From the NCBI RefSeq assembly GCF_963665245.1, contig NZ_OY762267.1, positions 186,001-250,000 of the forward strand: a stretch of 64,000 nt of DNA, in the 5' to 3' direction. This document shows, in pieces, positions 21,472 through 29,771 of this stretch. The notes below the pieces were generated by a model. That model saw only the letters and a list, made by a program, of their open reading frames with translations. It was not told where the DNA came from and did no database searches. Origin of the DNA: an uncultured Paludibaculum sp. GTDB taxonomy: Bacteria; Acidobacteriota; Terriglobia; Bryobacterales; Bryobacteraceae. The translations under genes and the position numbers were made by a program. Positions within the stretch are counted from its first letter, which is position 1; every line of letters starts with the position of its first letter.

Positions 21472-21866
21472 GACGTCTCCTTTACGACCGACTCCAACTG
21501 GCGCCAGTGTTCATCGATGGCGGCATGCAATTCGTCCAGCGAAAGGCCCAGCTTTTTTGCTTCGACGGTCAACTGCTCCACCTCGCGGCCCAGCAGTTGC
21601 CCGCGCTCCGTGCGCGTGGCGCGCGGCGGCGAAAGCACCACAGTGCCGATGCCTGGCCTCACCTCCAGCAAGCCCTCGGCCGTCAGTTGAGCCACGACTT
21701 TCTGCGCCGTGTTGGGGTGAATCTTCATCGCCTTGCTCAACGCACGCACCGACGGAAAGGGATCGCCTGGACGCAGCCGTCCGGAGATTATGGCTTTTTT
21801 CGCCTCGAACACCACTTGTTCGTGGACTGGAATGCCCGACTGCAGGGCTACCCGGAATGGAATCAT
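21468..21866 (-). CDS. GntR-family repressor, YtrA subfamily
   Basis: 132 residues: a GntR winged helix (PVHEQVVFEAKKAIISGRL, then SVRALSKAMKIHPNTAQKVV and EGLLEVRPGIGTVV) with only a short helical C-terminal tail, the hallmark of the YtrA subgroup that controls adjacent ABC exporters. It overlaps the ATPase gene by four bases. A GTGTA/TACAC repeat at 21898-21920 upstream is the likely autoregulatory operator. Confidence 0.92.
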   Translation of the reverse strand: MIPFRVALQSGIPVHEQVVFEAKKAIISGRLRPGDPFPSVRALSKAMKIHPNTAQKVVAQLTAEGLLEVRPGIGTVVLSPPRATRTERGQLLGREVEQLTVEAKKLGLSLDELHAAIDEHWRQLESVVKETS

Positions 21867-21897
21867 GGCGAGGCTCCGCCGCCGGATTGAATCACAA

Positions 21898-21920
21898 GTG
21901 TACTATGTCACGTGTTACAC
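21898..21920. promoter_or_regulatory. Candidate YtrA/GntR operator
   Basis: GTGTA and TACAC arms separated by 13 bases, with additional symmetric positions in between, 32 bases upstream of the GntR start codon. The widely spaced GTGTA-type half-sites fit the YtrA subgroup. Binding is inferred. Confidence 0.6.
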
Positions 21921-22090
21921 CATCACGCAAGTAGAAATATCGTCCGCACAGGACGTAGTGATTGATGCGCGGAGTTTCGCCGCATTTCCAGTACATGGAG
22001 ATCGTGCCGGCTGGGCTGGCCATAGCTTGATCTCATGGAAGCGGGATGTCCCGGGCTCTCGGACCAACGCTGGTGTGAGCCGACCAGGCA

Positions 22091-23575
22091 CTATGCGGCG
22101 GCAAACTTCCTGCGCCGCTCGGCCAGTTCTTCGTGGATCTGGATGTTGAGCTTCTTTCCGATCTTGTAGCTCGCCAGGCAGACAAGGCCTAGCAGCATGG
22201 CGATGGCCGGATAGACGCTTGCGCCGAGCCGGATCCCCAACAGCGCGTGTTCTGTTTGGACGGCATTCGGGACGTAGCCGAAGGCGTCGATCACCCAGGC
22301 GCTCAAGGCGCCGCCGAGGCTGAGGCCGGCCTTCAGGGCGAACAAGACGCCCGCGAACATGAATCCGGTGGCGCGGCGGGCCGTCTTCCATTCCGAGTAG
22401 TCGGCCACGTCGGCGATCATTACCCACAAGAGAGGGACCGTCGGACCCCAGCCGATCGCCCACAGGATGCTCAAGGCGAACATGAGCTGGATCTGCATCG
22501 GACCGACGAAGAAGACAAGGAGTGTGGCCACCATCGTCACAAACATGCCGGCGATGAAGACGGCCTTGTTGCCGAAACGGTCGGCCAGCGGCTTTGAGAC
22601 GAGAATGCCGAGAATTTGCACCAGGCTGCCGACGACGAAGAACAGGCTCAGCCCGACGGCCGCGGCGTTCGAGCCATCGGGGTTTACGAGGAGGCCCAGG
22701 GCATCCAAGATAGTCCGCCAGCCGGTAACCGGGCCGGTGGTGCCCGCGAGGCCGAAGCCGGAAAGAAACGAGCGAATCTGCTCCTGGTCGAGATAGTACG
22801 CGAAGAAGTAGTTCGAAGAGCTGCCCCGGACCACCAGCATGGTGAAGGTGAGCAAGGTGAGGATGAACATCACGATCCACGGGCCGCAGGTGAAGACGTT
22901 CCGGAGATCGGAGCGCAGGTCCGATTTCTGGCGCGGATCGGGCTGCACGCGCTCGCGCGTCGTGGCGAAGGTGAGCAGGTTCAGCAGCACGATGAGGGCT
23001 CCAAAGATGCCCATGGTGAGAGCCCAGCCGCGCGCCTGGTTCCCTCCGCCCAGCTTGGCGACCAGCGGCAATGGAAGCGCCTGAATCAGGAACTGGCCGA
23101 TGAGGGCGCCGACGAAACGATAGCGCGCGACGTTGTTTCGCTCGCTTACATCCGGCGTCATGACGCCCATCAGGGCGGCGTACGGAGTGTTGTTCGCCGA
23201 GTAGAGGATCATGACGAGCGAATAGGTGAGGTAGGCGTAAACCAGTTTGGCCTGCGGCCCGAAGTCCGGCGAAACGTACACCAGCCAGAAGATCAGGCCG
23301 AACGGCAGGGCAGTGCCCAGGATCCAGGGGCGGAACTTGCCCCAGCGGGTCTGGGTGCGGTCGGACAGTGCACCGATGACCGGATCAAAGACGGCGTCCG
23401 CGAGGCGCAGCACGAGGAACATCGTGCCAACCGCCACCGCCGAGAGACCTACCGTATCCGTGTAGAAACGGGTCTGGTAGAGAATCATCGATTGGAAGAA
23501 GAAGTTCGTGGCGATGTCGCCGCAGGCGTAGCCGAGCTTTTCGCGGACCGCGAGTTTCTGTGAGCTGTCAGCCAT
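22091..23575 (-). CDS. GPH-family sugar:cation symporter (MFS superfamily)
   Basis: 494 residues and about 12 membrane helices. The N-terminus (REKLGYACGDIATNFFFQ) and the cytoplasmic loop DPVIGALSDRTQTRWGKFRPW are diagnostic of the glycoside-pentoside-hexuronide symporters such as MelB and XynB/XylP types. It follows the GH3 gene by 25 bases on the same strand, so imported xylosides or glucosides are likely its substrate. It belongs to the unit with the LacI-type operator at 25953. Confidence 0.93.
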   Translation of the reverse strand: MADSSQKLAVREKLGYACGDIATNFFFQSMILYQTRFYTDTVGLSAVAVGTMFLVLRLADAVFDPVIGALSDRTQTRWGKFRPWILGTALPFGLIFWLVYVSPDFGPQAKLVYAYLTYSLVMILYSANNTPYAALMGVMTPDVSERNNVARYRFVGALIGQFLIQALPLPLVAKLGGGNQARGWALTMGIFGALIVLLNLLTFATTRERVQPDPRQKSDLRSDLRNVFTCGPWIVMFILTLLTFTMLVVRGSSSNYFFAYYLDQEQIRSFLSGFGLAGTTGPVTGWRTILDALGLLVNPDGSNAAAVGLSLFFVVGSLVQILGILVSKPLADRFGNKAVFIAGMFVTMVATLLVFFVGPMQIQLMFALSILWAIGWGPTVPLLWVMIADVADYSEWKTARRATGFMFAGVLFALKAGLSLGGALSAWVIDAFGYVPNAVQTEHALLGIRLGASVYPAIAMLLGLVCLASYKIGKKLNIQIHEELAERRRKFAAA

Positions 23576-23600
23576 CGTAGTGCCTCTTTCGGAAATCGGG

Positions 23601-25937
23601 TCAACTCACCCGCAACGTGATTTTCTGCAGATCGCCATCGCGTGACGACTGGCCCGTCATCAACTCGAAGTCACCCGGCTCCACCGTGAAGCGCAGGTTC
23701 ACATCCCAGAACGCGAGCAGTTCGGGCGTGATTTCGAAAGTCACCGTGCGTGATTCGGCTGGCTGCAGTTCCACCCGCTGGAAGCCCTTCAGCTCCTTCA
23801 CGGGCCGTGTCACCGAGCTGACGAGATCGCGGATGTAGAGCTGGACGACTTCGGTGCCGGCCCGCGTCCCGGTGTTCTTTACATCCACCGACAACCGAGT
23901 GGAGCCGTCGCTCCGGATGTTCTTCTTCGATAGCCGAGGCGGAGAGAACTCGAAGGTCGTGTAGCTCAGCCCGAAGCCGAACGCGAAGAGCGGGGAGACC
24001 TCGTCGAAGAGATATCCGCGCCGGGCGGACGGCTTGTGGTTGTAATAGGCGGGCACGTGCCCGACGGAGCGCGGAATGGTGATAGGCAGCTTGCCGCTGG
24101 GGTTGATGTCTCCGAACAGGACTTCGGCAATGGCCGTGCCGGTCGCCTGCCCGAGATACCAACACTCGAGGATCGCGGGCACCGACTCCGAGACCTCGCG
24201 GATGGACAACGGGCGGCCATTGAACAGAAGGACCACCACCGGCTTGCCAAGCGCCAGCAGGGCGCGTACCAGTTCATCCTGACGACCGATGAGGTCGAGG
24301 CTCGTGCGGTCGCCCATGTGCTGCAACGACCACGCCTCGCGCGAAGTCTGTTCATTGCCGCCGATGGCGAGCACGATGACGTCCGCCTTGCGGGCGGTCC
24401 GGACCGCCTCGGCGATGAGTCGCCGGTCTTCGGCCGGATCGGAGGGCAGAACTTCATCCTGATTCCAGGAGCCGGGTTGCGTGATCTTGCAGCCTTCGCT
24501 GTAGAAAACCTTCACGCCCTTGCCGGTGCGCGCCTTGACGCCGTCCAGCACCGTGGAGCAGTGCGCCGGTTGGCCGCTATAGCCGCCCAACATCGGCCGG
24601 GCGGCGTTGGGACCGATCACCGCGATGGTCTTCAGGGCTCCGGCATCCAGGGGCAGCAGGCCGCCTTCGTTCTTCAGAAGGGTGATGGTTTCGCGCGCGG
24701 CGCGGAGTGCCACGGCGCGATGCGCCTCACAGCCCGCAACGGATGCCGCGTATTCGGGATCGACATAGGGATCATCGAAGAGGCCCATGCGGAATTTCCA
24801 AAGCAGCATCGGCGCCACGAGTTCGTCGAGCTGCGATTCCTTGAGAATGCCCTTGCGGACGAGTTCCACCAGGTGCCGGTAGCAGTCGGGCTCCGGCAGT
24901 TCGATGTTGACCCCGGCCTCGACAGCCAGCCGGCACGCCTCCTTCTTGTCCTTGGCGAGGAAGTGGCCGTGCGTATCGGGCCGGTAGGAGAGCTCCCAGA
25001 TGGCGTAATAGTCGGAGACGGCGTAGCCCTGAAAGCCCCATTCCTTGCGGAGAACGTCGCGCAGAAGCCAGCGGTTGGCATGGGAAGGAAGCCCGTCGAT
25101 CTCGTTGTAGGACGGCATGATGGAGATCGCACCGCCGTGCCGGATGGCCTGTTCGAACGGATAGAGAAAGGTCTCGCGCAGGACCCGCTCGCTGACATTG
25201 GCGGGTGCGCAGTTCATGCCGGATTCCGGCTGCCCATGGGCGGCGAAGTGTTTGAGGGTCGCGATGAGACGGGTTTTGTCGCGGAACGTGGCGTCGCCCT
25301 GGAATCCGCGCACGGCGGCGATACCCATGCGGGAGACAAGGAACGGGTCCTCTCCGAAAGTCTCCTCGACGCGGCCCCAGCGGGGATCGCGGGCAACGTC
25401 GACCACCGGGGTGAGCGCCTGGTGCGCACCGCGCGACCTGGCTTCCAGGGCTGTCATCGTGTAGAGGGCTTCGGCCAGTTCCGGGTCGAAGGTCGCGCCC
25501 AGGCCGATGGGTTGCGGGAAGCTGGTGCCGCCGATGGCGGCCTGGCCGTGGAGACATTCCTCGTGGAAGATGACGGGGATGCCTAAACGACTTTCCTCCA
25601 GGAAGAAGCGCTGGATGGCGTTGGTCAGTTCCGCCATCTGGCGCGCATCCAGGCCCTTGCCGGCGTCGCTGGGGCGGCCCACCTGCCCAAGCCCGTGCCC
25701 CTTCTTGAACGACGCCCGGGCCTTCGCCGGGTCAAACCGGCCGTCCACATCGACGAGTGTCTCCGCCTTCTTCTGCCAGACGCAGATCATCTGAGCGGCC
25801 TTTTCCTCGAGAGTCATGCGGCCCAGCAGGTCCTTCGTCCTTCGTTCCGGCGTCAGCTTCGGATTCCTGTAGGCTGGCGCATTGGCTTTGCTGTTGGGGG
25901 GCATCGCGGCCGAACCGGACTTCGAGGTGTTTTTCAT
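23601..25937 (-). CDS. Glycoside hydrolase family 3 beta-glycosidase (xylosidase/glucosidase)
   Basis: 778 residues, no signal peptide, so probably cytoplasmic and acting on imported oligosaccharides. The GH3 N-terminal barrel shows PVIFHEECLHGQ, KHFAAHGQPESG and the nucleophile Asp in YAVSDYYAI. The C-terminal alpha/beta sandwich (from about residue 420, ETITLLKNEGGLLPL) and a fibronectin-III-like end (from about 665, SVDVKNTGTRAGTEVVQLY) follow. EECLHG and the overall order are like bacterial beta-xylosidases/glucosidases of the BglX group. First gene of a two-gene unit with the symporter. Confidence 0.93.
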   Translation of the reverse strand: MKNTSKSGSAAMPPNSKANAPAYRNPKLTPERRTKDLLGRMTLEEKAAQMICVWQKKAETLVDVDGRFDPAKARASFKKGHGLGQVGRPSDAGKGLDARQMAELTNAIQRFFLEESRLGIPVIFHEECLHGQAAIGGTSFPQPIGLGATFDPELAEALYTMTALEARSRGAHQALTPVVDVARDPRWGRVEETFGEDPFLVSRMGIAAVRGFQGDATFRDKTRLIATLKHFAAHGQPESGMNCAPANVSERVLRETFLYPFEQAIRHGGAISIMPSYNEIDGLPSHANRWLLRDVLRKEWGFQGYAVSDYYAIWELSYRPDTHGHFLAKDKKEACRLAVEAGVNIELPEPDCYRHLVELVRKGILKESQLDELVAPMLLWKFRMGLFDDPYVDPEYAASVAGCEAHRAVALRAARETITLLKNEGGLLPLDAGALKTIAVIGPNAARPMLGGYSGQPAHCSTVLDGVKARTGKGVKVFYSEGCKITQPGSWNQDEVLPSDPAEDRRLIAEAVRTARKADVIVLAIGGNEQTSREAWSLQHMGDRTSLDLIGRQDELVRALLALGKPVVVLLFNGRPLSIREVSESVPAILECWYLGQATGTAIAEVLFGDINPSGKLPITIPRSVGHVPAYYNHKPSARRGYLFDEVSPLFAFGFGLSYTTFEFSPPRLSKKNIRSDGSTRLSVDVKNTGTRAGTEVVQLYIRDLVSSVTRPVKELKGFQRVELQPAESRTVTFEITPELLAFWDVNLRFTVEPGDFELMTGQSSRDGDLQKITLRVS

Positions 25938-25952
25938 GCGAATCTAATTTAT

Positions 25953-25966
25953 CGCAAGCGCTTGCG
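25953..25966. promoter_or_regulatory. Perfect LacI-family operator palindrome
   Basis: CGCAAGCGCTTGCG, a 14-base perfect palindrome with the central CG and flanking AAG/CTT typical of LacI-family operators. It lies 16 bases upstream of the GH3 start codon and between GH3 and the divergent esterase gene. The LacI protein at 36957-38003 is the obvious candidate ligand. Confidence 0.75.
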
Positions 25967-26113
25967 GTTCGCACCGGATATTCCAATGTACCGGTTCAAT
26001 TTTCTTCTGGGATACCCAGATGAGGGCCCCGATCGGGCTTTGGATCAGTGCCGGCAAGCGCTCCCGCGCGCGCTGTGATATATACACGGGAGTCAGCAAA
26101 AGGTGCCCCGGCC

Positions 26114-27646
26114 ATGTTTCGTTTCATCTGCTTGTCCCTGTTCATCCTGGGCGCGGCCGTTGCCGCGAAACCTGTCCGTACGGATCGCGGCCTAGTGGAA
26201 GGCGTACCGACGGCCGATGGAGCCATCACCGTGTTCCGGGGCATTCCCTACGCGGCGCCGCCGGTAGGGGATTTGCGCTGGCGCGCTCCGAAGCCGGCCG
26301 CACCGTGGAAGGGTGTGCTGAAGGCGGACCATTTTTCACGGTCGTGCATGCAGGCGGCGGCCAGTTCGCTGGGCCCCTGGACCGAGGAGTACATGGACCA
26401 GAACGAGCGCAGCGAGGACTGCCTGTATTTGAACGTATGGACGGGCGGTACCTCGGGGAAACGGCCGGTATTCCTGTGGATTCACGGCGGCGCGTTCGAC
26501 CAGGGCTCCACCTCCGTGGCGCTCTATAACGGCGAGGCCCTCGCGCGGAAAGGCATCGTGGTGGTCACGATCAACTACCGCCTGGGGGTCTTCGGATTTC
26601 TCACCCATTCGGAGCTGACCCTGGAATCCGGGACGCATTCGTCCGGCAACTACGGATTGCTGGATGCCGTGGCCGCCCTGCAGTGGGTGAAAGCGAACAT
26701 CGCGGCATTCGGAGGCGATCCGGATCGGGTGACCATTGCTGGGCAGTCGGCCGGCGCCAGCGCGGTGCATGCGCTGCTCGCGTCACCACTGGCGAAAGGG
26801 CTGTTCCACGCGGCGATTGCACAGAGCGGTTCGAGGATCGGCAACCGGCAGCGACCCCTGATGGATGCGGAGAAGGATGGGCTGAGGTTCCAGGAGGCGA
26901 AGAGAGCCGGATCGCTGAAGGATTTGCGAGCGATGCCGGTGTATCTGTTGATGGCGCCGGTGGAAGGAGCGGTATTCCGCTGGGGCCCTGTGGTGGACGG
27001 TGCACTGCTGCCCGATACCGTGGCTGCGATCTTCGAACAGGGCAAGCAGAATGACGTGGTGACCATGACAGGGTGGTGCGCCGACGAAGGGAGCGCTGAT
27101 GCGAAATACGGCAAACTCACGTCGGAAGAGTTTGAGCGCTTCGCGCGGCGTTTGGCGGGCGACCTGGCTGACGAGTTCCTCAAGATGTACCCGGCATCGA
27201 CTCCGGGTCCCTCCCAAATCGAGAGTGCACGAGCGCAGAGCATGGTGTCGACACTGCTCTGGGCGCGTCAGCGGGCGGCTCATTCGAAGACGGCGGTTTA
27301 CACGTATCTGTGGGATCATCCGCTGCCGGGGCCCAAACGGGACACTTACGGGGCATTCCATTCCTCCGAGCTGCCGTATATGTTCAACAGTCTGGCGGGT
27401 GTAAAGCGGCCGTGGGCACCCGAGGATTCTGCAATGGCGGAGAAGACGTCGAGCTATTGGGCGAATTTCGTGAAAACCGGAAATCCCAATGGAGAGGGGC
27501 TGACGGAGTGGCCGGCTCTGGACGTGGACAAGCCGGTGACGATGGAGCTCGGCGAGCGGTTTGAGGTGCGTCCGATCGCCGAAGCCGCGAAGGTGCATCT
27601 GATGGAGAAGATCCTCACCAGGGCGGTGAGTCCGGCCGGGCGATAG
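26114..27646 (+). CDS. Secreted carboxylesterase, type B
   Basis: About 510 residues. A signal peptide (MFRFICLSLFILGAAVAAKP) supports the start at 26114. The type-B esterase motifs are FRGIPYAAPPVGDLRWRAP, SEDCLYLNVW, the nucleophile elbow TIAGQSAGASAV and the His in FHSSELPYMF. It probably removes acyl groups from plant polymers in the periplasm or outside. It is transcribed away from GH3, with the LacI-type operator between them. A second type-B esterase occurs at 41145. Confidence 0.92.
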   Translation: MFRFICLSLFILGAAVAAKPVRTDRGLVEGVPTADGAITVFRGIPYAAPPVGDLRWRAPKPAAPWKGVLKADHFSRSCMQAAASSLGPWTEEYMDQNERSEDCLYLNVWTGGTSGKRPVFLWIHGGAFDQGSTSVALYNGEALARKGIVVVTINYRLGVFGFLTHSELTLESGTHSSGNYGLLDAVAALQWVKANIAAFGGDPDRVTIAGQSAGASAVHALLASPLAKGLFHAAIAQSGSRIGNRQRPLMDAEKDGLRFQEAKRAGSLKDLRAMPVYLLMAPVEGAVFRWGPVVDGALLPDTVAAIFEQGKQNDVVTMTGWCADEGSADAKYGKLTSEEFERFARRLAGDLADEFLKMYPASTPGPSQIESARAQSMVSTLLWARQRAAHSKTAVYTYLWDHPLPGPKRDTYGAFHSSELPYMFNSLAGVKRPWAPEDSAMAEKTSSYWANFVKTGNPNGEGLTEWPALDVDKPVTMELGERFEVRPIAEAAKVHLMEKILTRAVSPAGR

Positions 27647-27672
27647 AGACTCCGCCTCGATGATCACCCAGC

Positions 27673-27689
27673 CTCGGGTTCTGCCCGAG
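27673..27689. terminator. Hairpin between convergent genes
   Basis: CTCGGG and CCCGAG form a six-base stem with a five-base loop, between the stop of the esterase (27646) and the stop of the convergent acetylesterase (27699). No T-run, so moderate support as a bidirectional terminator. Confidence 0.35.
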
Positions 27690-27698
27690 CGTTCTGTG

Positions 27699-29726
27699 TT
27701 AGTGTGTCTTGCTGCTGTCCGTGGCGCCCGGCCAGGCATCGGTGCGGAAAGGCACGGCCGGAAGACCGGCGCCGTTGTACAGCGTCGCGGCGGGGTTCGC
27801 CTGCCAAGCGTAGCGGGCGGCTACCGGGCCTGGAACCGCCGGGCACGACACGACCACAGCATCGCCTTCGATGCGGGCGTCCGCCCAGTGCCACTTGCGG
27901 TCGTCCCCAGCGATTGAGAATTCGCCGACCTTCTCGCCCTTGACCACGAGGCCTCCATCGGCATGATCGAAGTGGAGCTTCAAGGCGCCGGGCAGGCGTT
28001 CGACCTTGGATAGAGTCGGCCCCACATGGGGCACCTTGCGGCCGTACTGGCCGGCGAGGGCGCAGAGGGCGAGACGTTCGCCGGACTCCCTTTTGTCGAT
28101 GGGGTGGATGTTGTCGGGATCACCCGTATCGATTGTGACGGCCAGGCAGGAATTTGGCACGCTCCGTGCCGTCAGCGCCTGGGCTTCCCGAAACTCCGCC
28201 CAGGAATCCTCGACGGGCACCTCGCTACGATGCTTGAAGGCCGGCAGGCCGACGATGTAGAACGGGAAATCGCCCTGGCCGAAGAGTTTTCGCCAATCGG
28301 CAATCATGGCGGGCAGCAGCCGGCGGTATTGGTGCGCGCGCTCGGTGTTGGACTCGCCCTGATACCAGATGGCTCCGGTAATGGAGAGCGGCGCGACGGG
28401 CGCCAGCATCCCGTTGTACAGGACGCCCGGCATGGTGGGCAGGTTCTCGAAGCCCACCGGCAGCGGGTGCGGAGGACGGGCATCCACGGCCACTTTGCCC
28501 TTCCAATCACCGCTGAGCGGAATCACACTGCCATCGCCCAGGGTGAGCCGCATCTCATCCGGTTTGCCGAGGAACCCGCCTTCGGGTTTCAGCTTGAACA
28601 CACGCAGCGTGATCACGTTCCGGCCCGGCTTCAGCACGCCGTTGCGCGCGAAATAGACTCTCGGATTCTCGACCCAGGAACTGGCGCCCACCTGTTGTCC
28701 GTTGATGTAGGTGGTGTCCATCTTCTCGATCGATCCCAGATACACGCGAGCCATGCCGGGGGGCAGCGTGGCCGGCAGGGTGATCTCCCGGCGGAACCAG
28801 CAGAGGCTGGGCACGCCGCCGACTCCGAGTTCCTTGAATCCGCCCGGAATCTGGACGGGCATCCAGGACGAATCATCGAGGGCGGGATCGGCCCAGGAGC
28901 CGCCCCTGGAACCGATGTCGAACTCGTCGTACCAATGCATGATGTAGTTGCCGTACTGTGGACCGCCCATCTGGAGCCGGCGTTCCACCTCGGCAATGCC
29001 AGGGTCGAAATCCTTGAGCGGGCGCAGGGCGCCAGCACTAGCGAACGTTTCGGCTGGAACGCCCCCGACCGCTTCTTGAATCAGGCCAATGGGGACGTGC
29101 ACGGACTCCTGGAGTCTCCGGGCGAAGAAGTAGGCCGTCGCCGAGATGCCGCCAAAGCCACCGACGGTGCCTGGCGAGACGATCTTCCATGTGCCGCGTG
29201 GGACATCGACGCGCGAGTAGGACGACCTCTGCGCCGCATTGAAAAACCGGATCAGCGGGTGATCGGCCGCCTTTACCTCTTCCGCGCCGTTTCTGGCCTG
29301 AGCGAGGCCGAATCCCATGTTCGACTGGCCCGCGCAGATCCACACGTCGCCGACCAAGACTTCGTGCAACAGGACGGTCTGCCGGCCCGAGATCCGGACG
29401 GTGTAAGGTCCTCCTGGCGGAGGAGGCTGGATGCTCGCCTGCCACCGGCCATCGGCCCTTGCCGTTGCGGTCGCGGAGTTCTCTCCGATCTCGACCCTGA
29501 TGGCGTCGCCAGGTTGCGACCATCCCCAGATCGCCACCGGTTTGCCACGCTGCAGCACCATGTTGTCGCCGAAGATCGGACTAACAAACGGAAGCGGAGC
29601 GGGCGTCTCGGGCGCGGCGGCAGGCTGGGGGGCGGCGCCGAGGTGGAGGCCCGTGAACAGCAGCAGGGCCGACCCGAGGGAAAGAGAGACGAGAGTTCTC
29701 CCGCCTTGAGCGAATCGCATCTTCAT
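27699..29726 (-). CDS. Secreted sialate-O-acetylesterase-like / acetylxylan esterase (SGNH)
   Basis: 675 residues with an N-terminal signal peptide ending near AAPQPAAAPE. The SASA/DUF303 domain has the nucleophile Ser in CAGQSNMGFG, a second block IWYQGESN, and the Asp/His pair in DPDNIHPIDKR. A beta-sandwich insertion (about 255-400) with jelly-roll character interrupts the domain, as in CE20-like enzymes. In a xylan locus the likely reaction is removal of acetyl groups from xylose or glucuronoxylan. It follows the GH43 gene by 45 bases on the same strand. Confidence 0.9.
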   Translation of the reverse strand: MKMRFAQGGRTLVSLSLGSALLLFTGLHLGAAPQPAAAPETPAPLPFVSPIFGDNMVLQRGKPVAIWGWSQPGDAIRVEIGENSATATARADGRWQASIQPPPPGGPYTVRISGRQTVLLHEVLVGDVWICAGQSNMGFGLAQARNGAEEVKAADHPLIRFFNAAQRSSYSRVDVPRGTWKIVSPGTVGGFGGISATAYFFARRLQESVHVPIGLIQEAVGGVPAETFASAGALRPLKDFDPGIAEVERRLQMGGPQYGNYIMHWYDEFDIGSRGGSWADPALDDSSWMPVQIPGGFKELGVGGVPSLCWFRREITLPATLPPGMARVYLGSIEKMDTTYINGQQVGASSWVENPRVYFARNGVLKPGRNVITLRVFKLKPEGGFLGKPDEMRLTLGDGSVIPLSGDWKGKVAVDARPPHPLPVGFENLPTMPGVLYNGMLAPVAPLSITGAIWYQGESNTERAHQYRRLLPAMIADWRKLFGQGDFPFYIVGLPAFKHRSEVPVEDSWAEFREAQALTARSVPNSCLAVTIDTGDPDNIHPIDKRESGERLALCALAGQYGRKVPHVGPTLSKVERLPGALKLHFDHADGGLVVKGEKVGEFSIAGDDRKWHWADARIEGDAVVVSCPAVPGPVAARYAWQANPAATLYNGAGLPAVPFRTDAWPGATDSSKTH

Positions 29727-29771
29727 CTTCGCGGTCTCCTTGTGCAGCTACTGCCCATAGGTTCGAAGGCT

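Noticed and set aside
24036..25586. 516-residue plus-strand frame
   Set aside because: Antisense to the GH3 gene, which has all catalytic motifs.
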